A DNA stretch of 64,000 nt from positions 1,840,001 through 1,904,000 of the forward strand of contig BSDZ01000017.1 of assembly GCA_030268105.1 (NCBI GenBank). The letters are read 5' to 3'. Below the pieces are notes generated by a model. The model had not been told where the DNA came from. It worked only from the letters and a program-made list of their open reading frames with translations, and ran no database searches. Origin of the DNA: Volvox africanus. Its lineage: Eukaryota; Chlorophyta; Chlorophyceae; Chlamydomonadales; Volvocaceae. The position numbers and the translations under genes are program-made. Of this stretch, positions 34,307 to 45,551 are shown piece by piece (the first letter of the stretch is position 1; every line of letters starts with the position of its first letter).

Positions 34307-35599
34307 TTACCCTGTCATGTGCAGCGAACGGCATCGCTGCGTCCACGACACTGGGGGTGTGGAGCTGCCAGGAGCGCACCGCAGCGTGCCCGAGTCTGGT
34401 GTCTCCCCTATTTGAGACAGGAGAGAGTGCGCTAATATGCCACGGAGGGAGTACCGGCGCTCAACAGCCATAGCAACATAGTCCACTTGTGCGAGCGACC
34501 AAAGCACAGGGGGCGGAAGCGGGCCTGGCGGGGCAAATGCATCAGTGGTGAAGTGCATTGATTCCCAGCACGGGGCCTCAAGTGGTGCTGGCGCCCTAGG
34601 TTGCCGCTGATCCGCCTCGGCTGGCAGTGGGACAGCTCCCATCTGCGAAGCACCCCCTAAGCCTTGCCTCCCCGATAGGACCCCCTCAGTTCGCACACCC
34701 CGCCTAAGTGAGCGCATTGGTGGCCCAGACCCTCCCGGTCCATCCCCCAACGCGGAATGATACTCAGTGGCGGGCGTCAGCACTCCATCATCTCCACCGC
34801 CAGATGGTACAAAACGGCGGCCTCGGTGTCCATCATGGTCCCAGGCGGGGTGCTCCACAGGGGGAGCACCCCAGAAACCGCCCCATGGGTCCCAGCTTGG
34901 GGCGTCAGCGCCGCGTGGGCTCCTGGCATCACCGCCGCCTGGGTGAGACGGCTGCGTATGCTCGTGTGCCATAGCCGGCGCAGTGGCCGCTGATGTAGCG
35001 GCCGCAGGCGTGTCGGGGTCTGCAGCCGCGGGCAAGTGCGGGCCCATGGCCGCTGGGGCACCAGTTGCCGCGCCGCCGAGCGCTGCTTCTGCGCCGTCAC
35101 CGCCACCGCTGCCATGACCGCCCGCGGCGACGGCGCGGTCACCCGCCCTGGGGGGAGAAGGTGGCCCCTGGGGCCCAGAGCGAGCATCCCGACCAGCGCT
35201 TGCAGACACGCCTCGCCACCCACCTTCGGAGAGCACGGGAGAGACGGATCTGCCCGAGGAAGGGGCGCGGCTACCAGGGATGCCAGCTCCCCGCAGCCCC
35301 GAGAGGAAAAGGCGCGCTGGCGGGCCGTCCAGGCGTGGGCTGGGCGAGGCCTCCGTGTAAGAGCCAATGCGCCGAAAAGAGATGGATCCCCCCGAGGCTG
35401 TTGGTGCTCCGGTCGATGCCGTCCCGCGGGGAGTGTAGCGGCCGGCTTCCAGACGGGCCCCGGCGGCTAGGGCGTTGCTGCGCCAATGTCCTTGTGTGAG
35501 ACGCCACTGTCGTGGGTCCGTGGGTGATGGCTCACGCTCCATGCGTGCGGAGCCGAAACCGTCCTCACTCGTCCGCGCAGATGTCGGTCTCGTGTCCAT
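34307..35599 (-). CDS. GC-rich 430-codon orphan ORF
   Basis: Single uninterrupted minus-strand frame from an ATG at 35599 to a TGA at 34307. The product is rich in Pro, Gly, Ala, Ser and Arg and looks disordered, with no domain I recognise. Only the last 80 residues (VLWSLAQVDYVAMAVERRYS, then GILAHSLLSQ) look foldable. Its GC content is well above the flanks, it has no introns although its neighbours have 6 to 14 exons, and it lies among repeats, so it may be a captured or transposon-borne gene (for example a gag-like ORF). No reverse transcriptase, integrase or zinc knuckle is visible. A long frame can also arise by chance in GC-rich DNA, so its reality is uncertain. Confidence 0.4.
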   Translation of the reverse strand: MDTRPTSARTSEDGFGSARMEREPSPTDPRQWRLTQGHWRSNALAAGARLEAGRYTPRGTASTGAPTASGGSISFRRIGSYTEASPSPRLDGPPARLFLSGLRGAGIPGSRAPSSGRSVSPVLSEGGWRGVSASAGRDARSGPQGPPSPPRAGDRAVAAGGHGSGGGDGAEAALGGAATGAPAAMGPHLPAAADPDTPAAATSAATAPAMAHEHTQPSHPGGGDARSPRGADAPSWDPWGGFWGAPPVEHPAWDHDGHRGRRFVPSGGGDDGVLTPATEYHSALGDGPGGSGPPMRSLRRGVRTEGVLSGRQGLGGASQMGAVPLPAEADQRQPRAPAPLEAPCWESMHFTTDAFAPPGPLPPPVLWSLAQVDYVAMAVERRYSLRGILAHSLLSQIGETPDSGTLRCAPGSSTPPVSWTQRCRSLHMTG

Positions 35600-37428
35600 G
35601 AGCGGGGAACTTCGTTACTAGGTGTTGAAGAAAAGAATTCCTCGGGACGATGACCCAAGGTTAGCGACACCGTAGAGGCGCGCTTGCCGTCGCGGCAATG
35701 AGACTGGCCAAGTCCCTTGATATCGGAAGCACCCGGAGGCGTCGCGCGCTCCTACCGTCGCGCTGTAGATGCTGTCCGAAGAAAGAAGCGGAATGTGTGG
35801 ATCTGCAGCTCCACACAAACGCCTGAAGCCCGAGCCCGTTCGCGTGAGGACACGATGGCTTGGCTTCGCCTGGTAGTGAGTGTATGTGAGGCTGGCGCAG
35901 CAGTGTGCTAGCTGTAGCTCGGGCAACTACACTAGACACTGGCCTCACAGCCCGGCCCTGAGGCGAGACTGCGCTACCTGTTCCTAGCTCTGTCGGTGAT
36001 GGGGCATCGCGCCGCACAGTCACCTACTCCTCCAAGCTCCGTCGCGGAGTTCTATTGGCAGCCAATCAGGGTGATCAGTCCTGATAGTGCCTTTATTAGG
36101 CTGATCTATTGGCGGCCTGGGCAGATGTGCGGAATGTGAACTACTGTAAGAGTCTGTATATATTATTGTTACAATGGCTCAATTCCGAACAGTCTATATT
36201 GTGACCAGGCGAAGCGCTTCCAAGGGGAAGTCTTCGCCTTAGGTAACAGCAAGAGATCACTGAAACGTACGGCTCTTGGATCCAGCAACGACCAACTGTC
36301 ATTCATGCGAATCAGCAGCTGTCGGAACTGTCATTTCCTAACCGCTCTTTAACCAGAATTGTCACGCCGTCATCGGTGCATGACAACCCTATCGGTGCTA
36401 GCATCCTTTATAGCATCCCTAGCTAGGATGTGCCGTCTGATGCACTGGGGATCGCGTGTAAGGACCTGGACCTGGACCCATCACGCACCTGTGCTAGGGT
36501 GCATGTACACATACCATAAGAGGGCACTTAGGTGCAAACGTCTATCTGTGCAGACCTATCGTTGGCTAAATTAAGACATTTATAAGCAGTAAGTCGTTGC
36601 TTCGACTAGTGCTTCTCTGCATCATTTGCTCAAGATGAAATCATCATCCCAATCACCAGTCCTTAATGCTATTTTCTCTACAGTGCATCATGTAGCTGCC
36701 TCGCTCACACCTTGTCATATCATTGTACAGATTCCCACTCTTATCTACTCCAGCTTTCACAGCTATATTCCATCCTTGCGCTTCCTGCCGCGGTTCAAGG
36801 GGTCATCCCCGCGGGGGAAGACTTTCAAGTGGAGACCGTTCAATAGGACTTTCTTGTACAAAGTTGTTTAAGGTTTAACTTGTTATGAAACTCGCGTCGC
36901 AACAGCCGAGAAAGTTCCAGTTCAGCACAACGCTGAACAAGCGAGCTGACACTACGCCTCAAGTCATAACGCAACTCCTGTGTCTGGGCGGGCAAAAGGT
37001 GTTACAAACGGCTAGATATAGTGATCTGCTTTGGGGAATAAATAGCGACTTGGTGAAAAGGCCGTACATAAGACCCTTCGCATTTGAAAATTCAGACGCA
37101 GTACGGTCCTGACAATGCGTTCAAGTAATGAACACATATTACGGATGAAAAAGTCTGACCGAATATTACGACATACCTTAAATAAAATAGGGCACAAACA
37201 GCAAGCCGGTCTGTAATGGCCAGGCGGTAGAGGTCGCACCACGTGCCACGGCCCACACGATGCTGGTCGCATCATTCACGGTAGCCGCATGATGTCAATC
37301 AAATGAGAAGATTATTAGATATTTGGAAATGTGTCAAGTCAATGTGAATTCTGGAATACATTTTTATTTGCATTGATAAAGATAGGTTTGCGAATTTTCA
37401 ATGACTGGACCTTAAAACCCATACATTA
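35600..37428. other. gene-poor spacer
   Basis: No supported gene. A TATA-like string lies near 36158. A short segment at 36766-36794 recurs at 39219-39247. At 36848-36866 the sequence is nearly identical to the core of the phage-lambda-derived attB2/attL2 site used in cloning vectors, probably by chance. Confidence 0.4.
36766..36794 (+). repeat. 29-bp repeat, copy 1
   Basis: TATTCCATCCTTGCG, then a variable base, TTCCTGCCG, a variable base and GGT. The same string with two substitutions occurs at 39219-39247, immediately outside the right end of the TIR-bounded element. Confidence 0.7.
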
Positions 37429-39218
37429 GGCCTGTTCATAATCCGCTTAGCTGGCTTGTGGCTCCAGATGGTTTCGGAGTCTTGTATTCATCTGCTTAGC
37501 CGCTTGAAATCTTGTCTGTTTTGAAATGCACGGCAGACCCACGCTTGTACCACAACACCTTTAGGTATACAACTCGTAGTATTTTCAAATAGTTCGGCTC
37601 TCTAAGTTTGCCGCACCTGCGTGTCAAAGGCTCAATTATACATGGACCCTACTGAAGATGAAGCAGCGCCGCCTGTTGCTACTTAGGATACAATTGAATA
37701 ATTTAATATATATATGTATATATCGACATTGAAGTAGTAAGGAGTAGTGAGGAGTAATATATATATATATAATATAATATTTATTACTATTACTTACTAC
37801 TCCTTACTACTTCAATGTCGATGGCAGCCGTCACTCTGGCGGTCAGCGTGATCCTTCAGGACGAGGAAGCAGGGGTCGAAAAGGATAAAGTCCCTAGGCT
37901 TCATTTCCCTACCACATCCTTTGTTTCACCCTTGTCCTGAGAAACGAACCAAGCGATGTATTCAGGGATGCACTTGGGATGTTAAGGTCCAGTTCAGGTA
38001 TGAGCCCTCAGCTGGGGAACCTTCAGGCCATTATTTATGCTTGTACTGTGAAACCTTCGGCATAAGAGCCTATTAGGCTACTAGTCCATTAGACTTTTGC
38101 ACTGGTAAGCAGGTGTACATTCCTTTCGGCGGTAAGTACGCATACGTTGGCCTTAAGCGTGAAATTCAGCATTACCAACAGTACTTGACCACGTGCCGTT
38201 TATGTCCATTTATGAAGTGCCTTCAGCGCCTGCTACCAGTACTTGCCGGGGCCTGTGAGGGGCTTGAATCAGATGGCGGTGGGGCGAAAGATGGGTGTGT
38301 TATGAGATACATACCCATCCCGCCCCCTTTCTCCCCTCAACCCCATTTTATATCTACCCCTTACTTCAAGTACTCAGCAGACATTATAATGTCCCTTCTA
38401 AGCACAATGTCAGTTAAACAGACTTATAAGATTGACTAATCCTTATGGCAATGTATTGTACAAGTCCAGGATCCGCATCCACCTGTGTGTGCTAGTACCC
38501 CGAGCTCTTCCAATGAGACGACGTGCACTTGATGTACCGGAGACAATATTATTTCGAATTTGGCCTGAGCCCAGAACGTCCAGAAAGTCTATGCTGACGC
38601 ACTAAATCTCAAGGTAAACTCACTCGCCACGGTTGATTGTGCCTCCATAAACTTCCCAGAAGAATCCCCTTTCATGAGAAGTGCACGTGTAGGATATGCC
38701 CAAAAATCGCTTAAACCAGTATGATAGCTGAGCCTCCTTAAGCTTTACTCGCCTATGCCTTGACGTCCGTGTCAACTCTGCCTGCTGGCTTGCGACTGAA
38801 CATAGCCACTTTATAATGACATTTATGCGAAAATGTTACCGTCGCAGTGATTCATTGGCCTGTTTCCAGGCGGCAACGATATACATCGATGTCACCTGCG
38901 GTATTCTATCTGTGTTCCCATCCAGCATCGACATGTACAAGAAGTCTGGAGAGCTGAGATTTTCTGGGGCATCTTAAAATAAGACAGCGAGCCGCTTAGA
39001 TACCTCTCAAAAGTTTGCAAAAGGCCTTCGTTCTAAACTGACCCCACTTCTGGACAACCTAAGTGATGTCGTGAAGTGGCTCAGAAATGGGCTAAGTTCG
39101 CCAAGGGTCAGCTAAGCCGCTAACATCCAAGGCCCTGCTTAGCTGCTCTCGCCAAGCTAAGTGAATCCAAGGTGACCACTTAGCCAAAATCACAGCTAAG
39201 CGACCTTTGGAACAGGCC
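37429..39218. mobile_element. candidate non-autonomous DNA transposon with terminal inverted repeats
   Basis: The left end reads GGCCTGTTC, six bases, then CGCTTAGCTG. The right end, reverse-complemented, reads GGCCTGTTC, seven bases, then CGCTTAGCTG. Both ends are preceded by TA, compatible with a TA target duplication. The motif GCTTAGC or its complement GCTAAGC/T recurs many times near both ends, especially 39080-39210, like the subterminal repeats of plant hAT and CACTA elements. No transposase frame is present in the 1.8 kb, and nested within it is a TA-rich hairpin at 37723-37823. The class is uncertain: the termini suggest hAT, but a TA duplication would not. Confidence 0.55.
37723..37823. 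repeat. long inverted repeat with TA-rich loop
   Basis: Left arm TCGACATTGAAGTAGTAAGG with AGTAGT continuing; the right arm is its reverse complement, ending CTTCAATGTCGA. The arms are about 27 bp perfect plus an imperfect extension, separated by an AT-only loop of about 40 bases. (TA)n also lies just outside the left arm. It repeats the fold-back-plus-TA layout seen at 33.2 and 33.9 kb. Confidence 0.85.
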
Positions 39219-39743
39219 TATTCCATCCTTGCGATTCCTGCCGTGGTCAGCTGCTTCACGGATTCCCGCCTCTATCTCTACCTATCTATATCATCACCTT
39301 TCTTCACTGTTACTATGGGGCTTTACAGTTTTCGGTTACTGGTAACATTCACGGCGTGCTGACCGAACCATGCTTCAGGACGACGTACTACGAAGGCAAT
39401 TCCTCATTCTATTATGACATTCATTGCAAAGTACCAAGTTGTGTGGCGTTGTTACGAGTTAAATGCCTGTTCCAATTCCGAATTAACTTCCAAGGCAGTA
39501 CGCTGCATAAATGTTCTTCACAATCAGACGGATCAGTATAAAATCTCACTGAATTTGTATATTAAATATCTGAAAAGCTGTTCGTGAGGCTTTGCGGGCC
39601 CTCTGCAACCTGCAATGTTAAGTAACTGAGATTTTACCTGCACCCAAACCGGTTTTAGAAAAGAATTTACAAATGCTAAAATCCAAAGCTTTTTATTCTA
39701 TTAGGCTACGTTGAAAACGAATTTTGACTTGTTAAAATAAGCA
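39219..39743. other. spacer upstream of the CTFxP-motif gene
   Basis: Begins with copy 2 of the 29-bp repeat (39219-39247). No gene is seen; it presumably holds the promoter of the following gene. Confidence 0.4.
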
Positions 39744-42700
39744 ATGTTGCCTGACCTAAGTGGACTTAGCCCACAAGAGGCCGCTCTCATAACGGATGTG
39801 TTATCACAGCTGAGTATCGGCAACGCACCGGCGGCGTCAATTGTTCCGCAGGTAACCTGATGACAACCCTACAGGCTGCCAGGACAGTCGCCTCATGCAA
39901 ATTCCAAACAGCGCAGAGTACACCGGCCAATGGAAACTTACAAAATTCGACGCTAACGGACATAGATTTGGCGGCATGGGTAGGTGACAGTCCAAACGGT
40001 ATCCGCCTGGCGCTTCATTTTGCACAGGAATACACTCCACTTTCCCTTGCAGACCATTGAGCAAGAGCTCCGGGGATTACGGGGACCATGTCCGCAGGCC
40101 CGTGAACCTGACCGTTTTGCACTCGAGTCCTACAATCGTGCAAACCTGGTCCCTCAAGGTAGTGACTCCTCGGGAGGTTTTCTATGTCTTGAACACCTCC
40201 CCGTCAATGACTGCGTACGTCTGCTGGCCCGTCGGTGCATATATGATCTCGGCACGCAGGACACATTGCGACACCGGACGCCTATCTATCTGATGGCTTC
40301 TATGGCGCACCACAGACGCCACAGAATCCTTACGGTACTGACGTAAGCCACGGGGGCTGGATGCATACGGGCGAAAACAGGACTCAGCCGCAAACTGCCG
40401 ATCTGTCCCTTCTCGGTGGGGTTCAGCCAAGTCGCCCGCTGCCCGGTAACGGGACGCCCCAGCAACCGTATTCGTTTGATGTGTCGACACATGTACCGGG
40501 CCCGCTACGGCAGGAAGATTGTAGTGCTAATGCATCATCCTTGCGAGGGACAAATCAGTCAGCTTGTGCAAGACCCTTCGAGCTGGGTTTATCCATAGAG
40601 GAGCCGGTGTCACACGAGATGGCTTCCCCCAGCTCACCCGCGCCAGCGCATCAATCGCAGCCGATGTCTCTCCTTAAAGAGATGCGGGAAAGGTTGCGAC
40701 AGCAGCAGACACAGCAGCAAGTTTCTGAAAGCCTGCTGGACATGAGCGCCAGTCGTGCCTCCAGCATGAATGGCAGCATGGCCTCTATGGTAGGCCTAAA
40801 GGCGGCCCCGGCAGGGCAGGAAGGTGAGACGGTTTGGGCCTCGACCAGCGACGTGACACAAAAATGTTCACACGTTTGTCTTCTCGGCATGCGTCCTCAG
40901 TGTCCTTCCTAACTTAAACCACACGCATGTCACGGAATGTTCTTGTCTTTTACCTTGGAAATTTCTTTTGTTTGACCAATCGTCTGTACAGCAGCCGTCT
41001 CTGCTGGGGGCGGCTCCCCAGCCAGCACAACTATCGTCCGTGCACGACGGGCTGCTCCATCCACGCCCAGCTCGGCAGCAAAGGCCTTTACCATGCTGAA
41101 CGCTCGGACAAGCACAGAACGCTACGGTCCAGAATCTGGACAAAGTGAGGCTCAGTCTTTCACCCCCACCAAGCCGCCCGTCAAACTGCCCGAACCTGAG
41201 CGGTCTGCTCGCCTTCAGCAGCTGTACGAGCGTACTGCAAAATGGCGCCAGCGTTGTGAGGAACGTTACGCGAGAGAGAGGCAAGATAAAGAGGCGTCCG
41301 AGCTCGAGGGGTGCACATTTACGCCAAAGATCTCCACTGCCTCCCACTTGATCATGCAGGTGCGTTATCAGTATCAGTAATCGTTTATGGCGGTTTAGGG
41401 TTGCAAGTTCACGTGTCTTCAACTGGGCCATGCGGCTCGACGAGCCACTCATATCTAAGGTAATAGGATGGAAATGGTTGTTTCCACGCATTTTCGTGCT
41501 CAGGATGGATTCAAGCGATATTAAGCAAATGCACATAGCTGTATACAGGAGCATGGATCGTATACTCGATGGTTGCAGGGCAAGTCGCCATCGGAGGCTT
41601 ATTTTGTGCTGTCGAAGGCTGGCACTCCCACCAAGCACCACCGCGACTTCACCCTAGGCGGTCATCAAAGCCCCAGCATCGCTGCCTCTCCGCGGAGCAC
41701 ACCTGCACGGTCTGATGGTGGCGAAGGCATCAGTACCAGGGCGCAGCTGGCTGCCAATACGATAACTGGTATCAGAGCATGTGCCGCCAGCAAAGTGATG
41801 AGTGGGGCTGCTTCTGTCCAAGAAGAAGCAAGCGGCATCACGAGTGGCACGGCAGGATCCCTGAGCCCGCCCAGGCCAGTTGTGAATGGCGCTGAGGTCG
41901 GGGAGCGGCTGTACCAACGCGCTCTGGAGCAACGCGCTCGTCAGGAAGCGCGGATTTTTCGGCAGTTGTTGGAGGAGGAACAGCAGCGGCGGTTCACGGC
42001 ATCCGTACAAAGTGTGTCGCCGCGAGTGTACGATCCACCCGAACCGCCATCGTCCCGGCATCTGCCGACTGGAATGGAGGAGTGCACCTTCCATCCCAGG
42101 TATGAGAAGCTCATTCTAACAAATAAAATACAGGTTGGTCTCATGGGGAGTGCTACACGTTTGTGGACTTCCCGCTCAGCATAGCATACCGACCGTTCTT
42201 AGGTAAAAAACAGGATTAAGAGATAACAAGTTTGTTCAATTTACACAACGACGAATCTTTATATCCGGCAGGCATACAGCAATTGAGTATTGTTGCCGCG
42301 CGGCATAAAACATTCAGTCACTAACCAGTACGCAGCAAGGCAGCGGGTTACTTAGGCCTCCATGTGAAAAGCATTGGCCCACACATCCCTTCTTCGCATG
42401 TTTTCCTATTATGCCCACCAATGGGCACCGCGTAATCATTATCGTCGGCTGGCTGATGGGCTAAAGCGCCAGGGAACACAGTGATTATGCCGCCTGCTAG
42501 TGATTATGCCCAGTGTAACACCTATGAAGATTCGTTTCGCATGGCACTGGTCCTCCCCGAAACCACCTCCAGGACGCGTTTCCGTACTAAGTCCAGCCAG
42601 CCTGCCGACGACAGCAAAGGCGCCCGCCATCGTTTCGATGACGACCGTGACGGCTACCCTAAAACTCCCGGCAATGGCACAGACAAACACAATACCACGT

Positions 42701-44951
42701 CTTGGCATTGCGCATATGCGCCGGATGCTGCACCTGCTTCCCCCCGCAGCCCCCCTGATGGCTTGAAAAGCCGCCCCAAGTCGGCGCCACACATGCGTGG
42801 CGCGGAGAGCCGCCGACGCACAGCGACATCGCCTTTGTTCCACATTTACGGCCCGTCCGGTTTGCCTGGCCACGACAGCGCTCTCAGCCGGGGCCGTGCA
42901 TCTAGCGTCAACATGATTTTGGGCATCAGTCCCGACTTGGACTGGGAAGAGTTTCTTGCACGCCAGGATCGCTTCTTGGTGATGCGCGAGCAAAAGATTG
43001 CACTCTTAGAACAGGTGCGTTATGTTACCGTAGGTTGTGTGATTAGGTGCGTTTATGTTGAATGGCCAAGGGGACACCTACAGGCGGACCTGATACTCCG
43101 TCGAGCACCCTGCGCCTCTGGACATGCGCTGGGCTGGGAGGGACATCGCACAAGCACTTCTGACCTCGCCTCCTCTACGGCGGCTACGAGTCGTAGGGCT
43201 GTGTATAATTCTCACCAGGTTCCTGTGTGTTCCCACAGACGGGGCCCGTCGGGCCGCGCATGTGCACTGGGAGCAAGAAGCTGCTGCGAGAGAAAGAGTT
43301 GCGGCAAACCGCTGTGGAAACTGAGTGTTCCACCGGCGGCGTGCAGGGCGAGCTATCCACACGCAACGGGGGCTTGTCCCCGCCTCAGGACCGCCGTGTG
43401 CGCACCATTATGGAGATGTACAAGGAGTGCACATTTCAGCCGCAGGTGCGGAATGGCTCATCCATGCTACTGGTGCGACACGCGATACATGGTGCCTTCA
43501 TGGCATGTTCACGTATGCCAAGGAAACTAGATATACATAAAGAGGTAGTAAATGACTCGTAGAGCCGTTATTGGGATCTGGCATTGCTATTTCAGAGAAT
43601 GGCAGTTAATGGCTCTTAAGCCAGGGGACACTACCGTTGTCTTAGATGGTGTTCTGGTCTGAGTTTATTCCCGGGTGATTGCCCAATGCTCTATAAGATA
43701 TAAAACGTCCTGCGAGAACATAGTGCAGTCATCCATCTGTTGGATGCAGATCACACGCAAGGCAGCGGCGCGGCCCAGCCGCCAACTGGAAGACTTCGTC
43801 GAAGGGGGTCGTGCACGGCGTGAAGAATGGAGGCTACAACAGCAGGCACTTAAAGAGATGCGCGAAGCTGAGGACTTGACTTTCAAGCCATCGACGTTTA
43901 CAAAGGACGCTTACCCTCACGTAAGTTGGCTTACGTACGATCAGCCAAACCCTTTCGTAGTTCATCCCGAGTTCATCCCTTGGGACGCATCATCTCTCGC
44001 TGGCTTGCTCGAATTCTGCTTTGATGGGTTCTGGAATACCTGAAATTCCTGACGGTTCGGATCGGAGAAGCTTCCTGTACTATCAGTGAAATCGGTTGTG
44101 CTAACTGAGTTTTCATGAGTGGCGGCCATGAAGTCGCGCAAGACATACAGTCTGCTGTCGCCAGAGGGCAAAGTTCGGCGCTGGATGTATCCGGTCGCAC
44201 TTTTGTTTGCTTGTTCCTGCCTTGAATTGCAGATCCGGCCGCGCATCAGCTTGAGGAACCCAGACGCTTATCTGGCACTCGTGGCAGACAAGCGCAAGCA
44301 ACGAGAAGCGCAGCGAACGGAGCTATACAATGAGCGAGAAGCGCGGGAGCTACAGCAGTGCACCTTCAAGCCGCAGACGACGCCCCTGCCCGCGTACCTC
44401 ATCCGCCGTCTCCAAGAGCAGCACCTGGAACAACTCCAGGCGGATCAGGCTACAGCATGGGAGGAGTCCAGCGGCGGCCTTGGGGATATCGACTACGATA
44501 CCATGAAGGGCACTGAAGCTTATTATGTAGACGCGGCGCATGAATCACCAAATGATTTGAGGCATTCCGTGCCAACAGCTGGTCTCGCTCCCGGTGGCCA
44601 GGTGTGTACTGACAGGTTGTGTTTTAACGACATAAATTCTGCTGAATCGATACCTAAAATATCATGCTTTGGGCCATTTGCCGGTCACTAGCAACATGAG
44701 GTTCGTTCAAAATGGCACCTTACCTTGAGTCGTCGTAATCTATCCGCGTTTGCCCACCTGTTAACTTATATGCCTGTTCTTCACTTGCACAGCCGGCAAG
44801 CACGATTACCGTTCTTACGCACTCGAGTGACCCCTGGGCCCAAAACATTTTGTAGGCTAAGGATGAACAAGATCCAAAGAAGAATGCCTTTCGGGATGCA
44901 TATCAACGAGCGCTGCAGTACGCGACCACTTTGGGTCGCTCCGCCGTTTGA
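39744..44951 (+). CDS. large protein with five C-T-F-x-P motifs, possibly cytoskeletal/ciliary
   Basis: Ten exons with consistent phases: 39744-39851, 40053-40158, 40260-40823, 40992-41359, 41579-42099, 42501-43014, 43239-43445, 43750-43920, 44233-44601, 44856-44951; 1007 residues. Five times a charged Arg/Glu/Gln-rich helix leads into the same short motif: EGCTFTPKI (exon 4), EECTFHP (exon 5), KECTFQPQ (exon 7), EDLTFKPS (exon 8), QQCTFKPQ (exon 9). In most cases the motif lies at or near an exon end, as if one exon equals one module. Between modules lie low-complexity Ser/Pro segments. Helix-plus-CTFxP modules of this type occur, as I recall, in uncharacterised protist proteins, often in flagellates; a ciliary or cytoskeletal role is inference. 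No enzyme domain or membrane segment is seen. TGTAA follows at 45262-45266. Confidence 0.8.
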
Positions 44952-45551
44952 GGCTGTAGTTTGCGCGAGCTAGGTGATTGCCTTTTCACGTGCCCCGTAA
45001 TGGCGCTCTTGCATGATAAAGGGTAGCATGGGGTGTATCAGGGCTGTTTTTCGCATCCAATCACGACGCAGGGTGCTAACAGTTTTGATTACAGTCATAT
45101 GGCTATGCATGGAAAACCAACTGGTTTGAATTTTCATGAAGAAATAACGTGGAGATGGATGTTTCGCATTTACAGTTATCCTAGGCGTGCGGAGCGACAC
45201 ATTGTTGTCCCTGGGTCACGACGGTAGAGCTTCTTTTGGTTGGCCGCAAACTATCCTTACTTGTAATCGTAAACATACGAACATTTTAAACGCAAGAAAG
45301 TGTACTTTTGTTTCGGCTCTTCAGAGCTCGTCTTGTGCGTCGCCTTCACCGGCGCTGTGCCCATTTGCGATTCGCCCTAGGGACAATCTAGTTAGCTGAT
45401 GTCCATAAATCAGACCTATAAGGCAGGCTAGTCATCAGCGGTGTGCCAGTCAAAAGGGCGATGGCGAAAGGCTGGCAGTAGAAGTAAGCTATTAAGCTCA
45501 ATATTAACGCTTATATACGTAGTGTCAGTACTAGTATTTCTTCGTGCTCCC
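44952..45551. other. spacer between CTFxP gene and AP2 gene
   Basis: Contains the likely 3' UTR of the upstream gene (TGTAA at 45262) and the promoter region of the AP2 gene. No other feature could be supported. Confidence 0.4.

Noticed and set aside
41767..41778. TGGTATCAGAGC, identical to the plant copia-type primer binding site (initiator tRNA-Met complement)
   Set aside because: It lies inside a coding exon of the CTFxP gene with intact frame, and no LTR precedes it; a chance match.
44780..44855. Acceptor at about 44792 with a short frame as the last part of the CTFxP gene
   Set aside because: It hits a TAG quickly, whereas the acceptor at 44855 gives an in-phase, lysine/glutamine-rich C-terminus.
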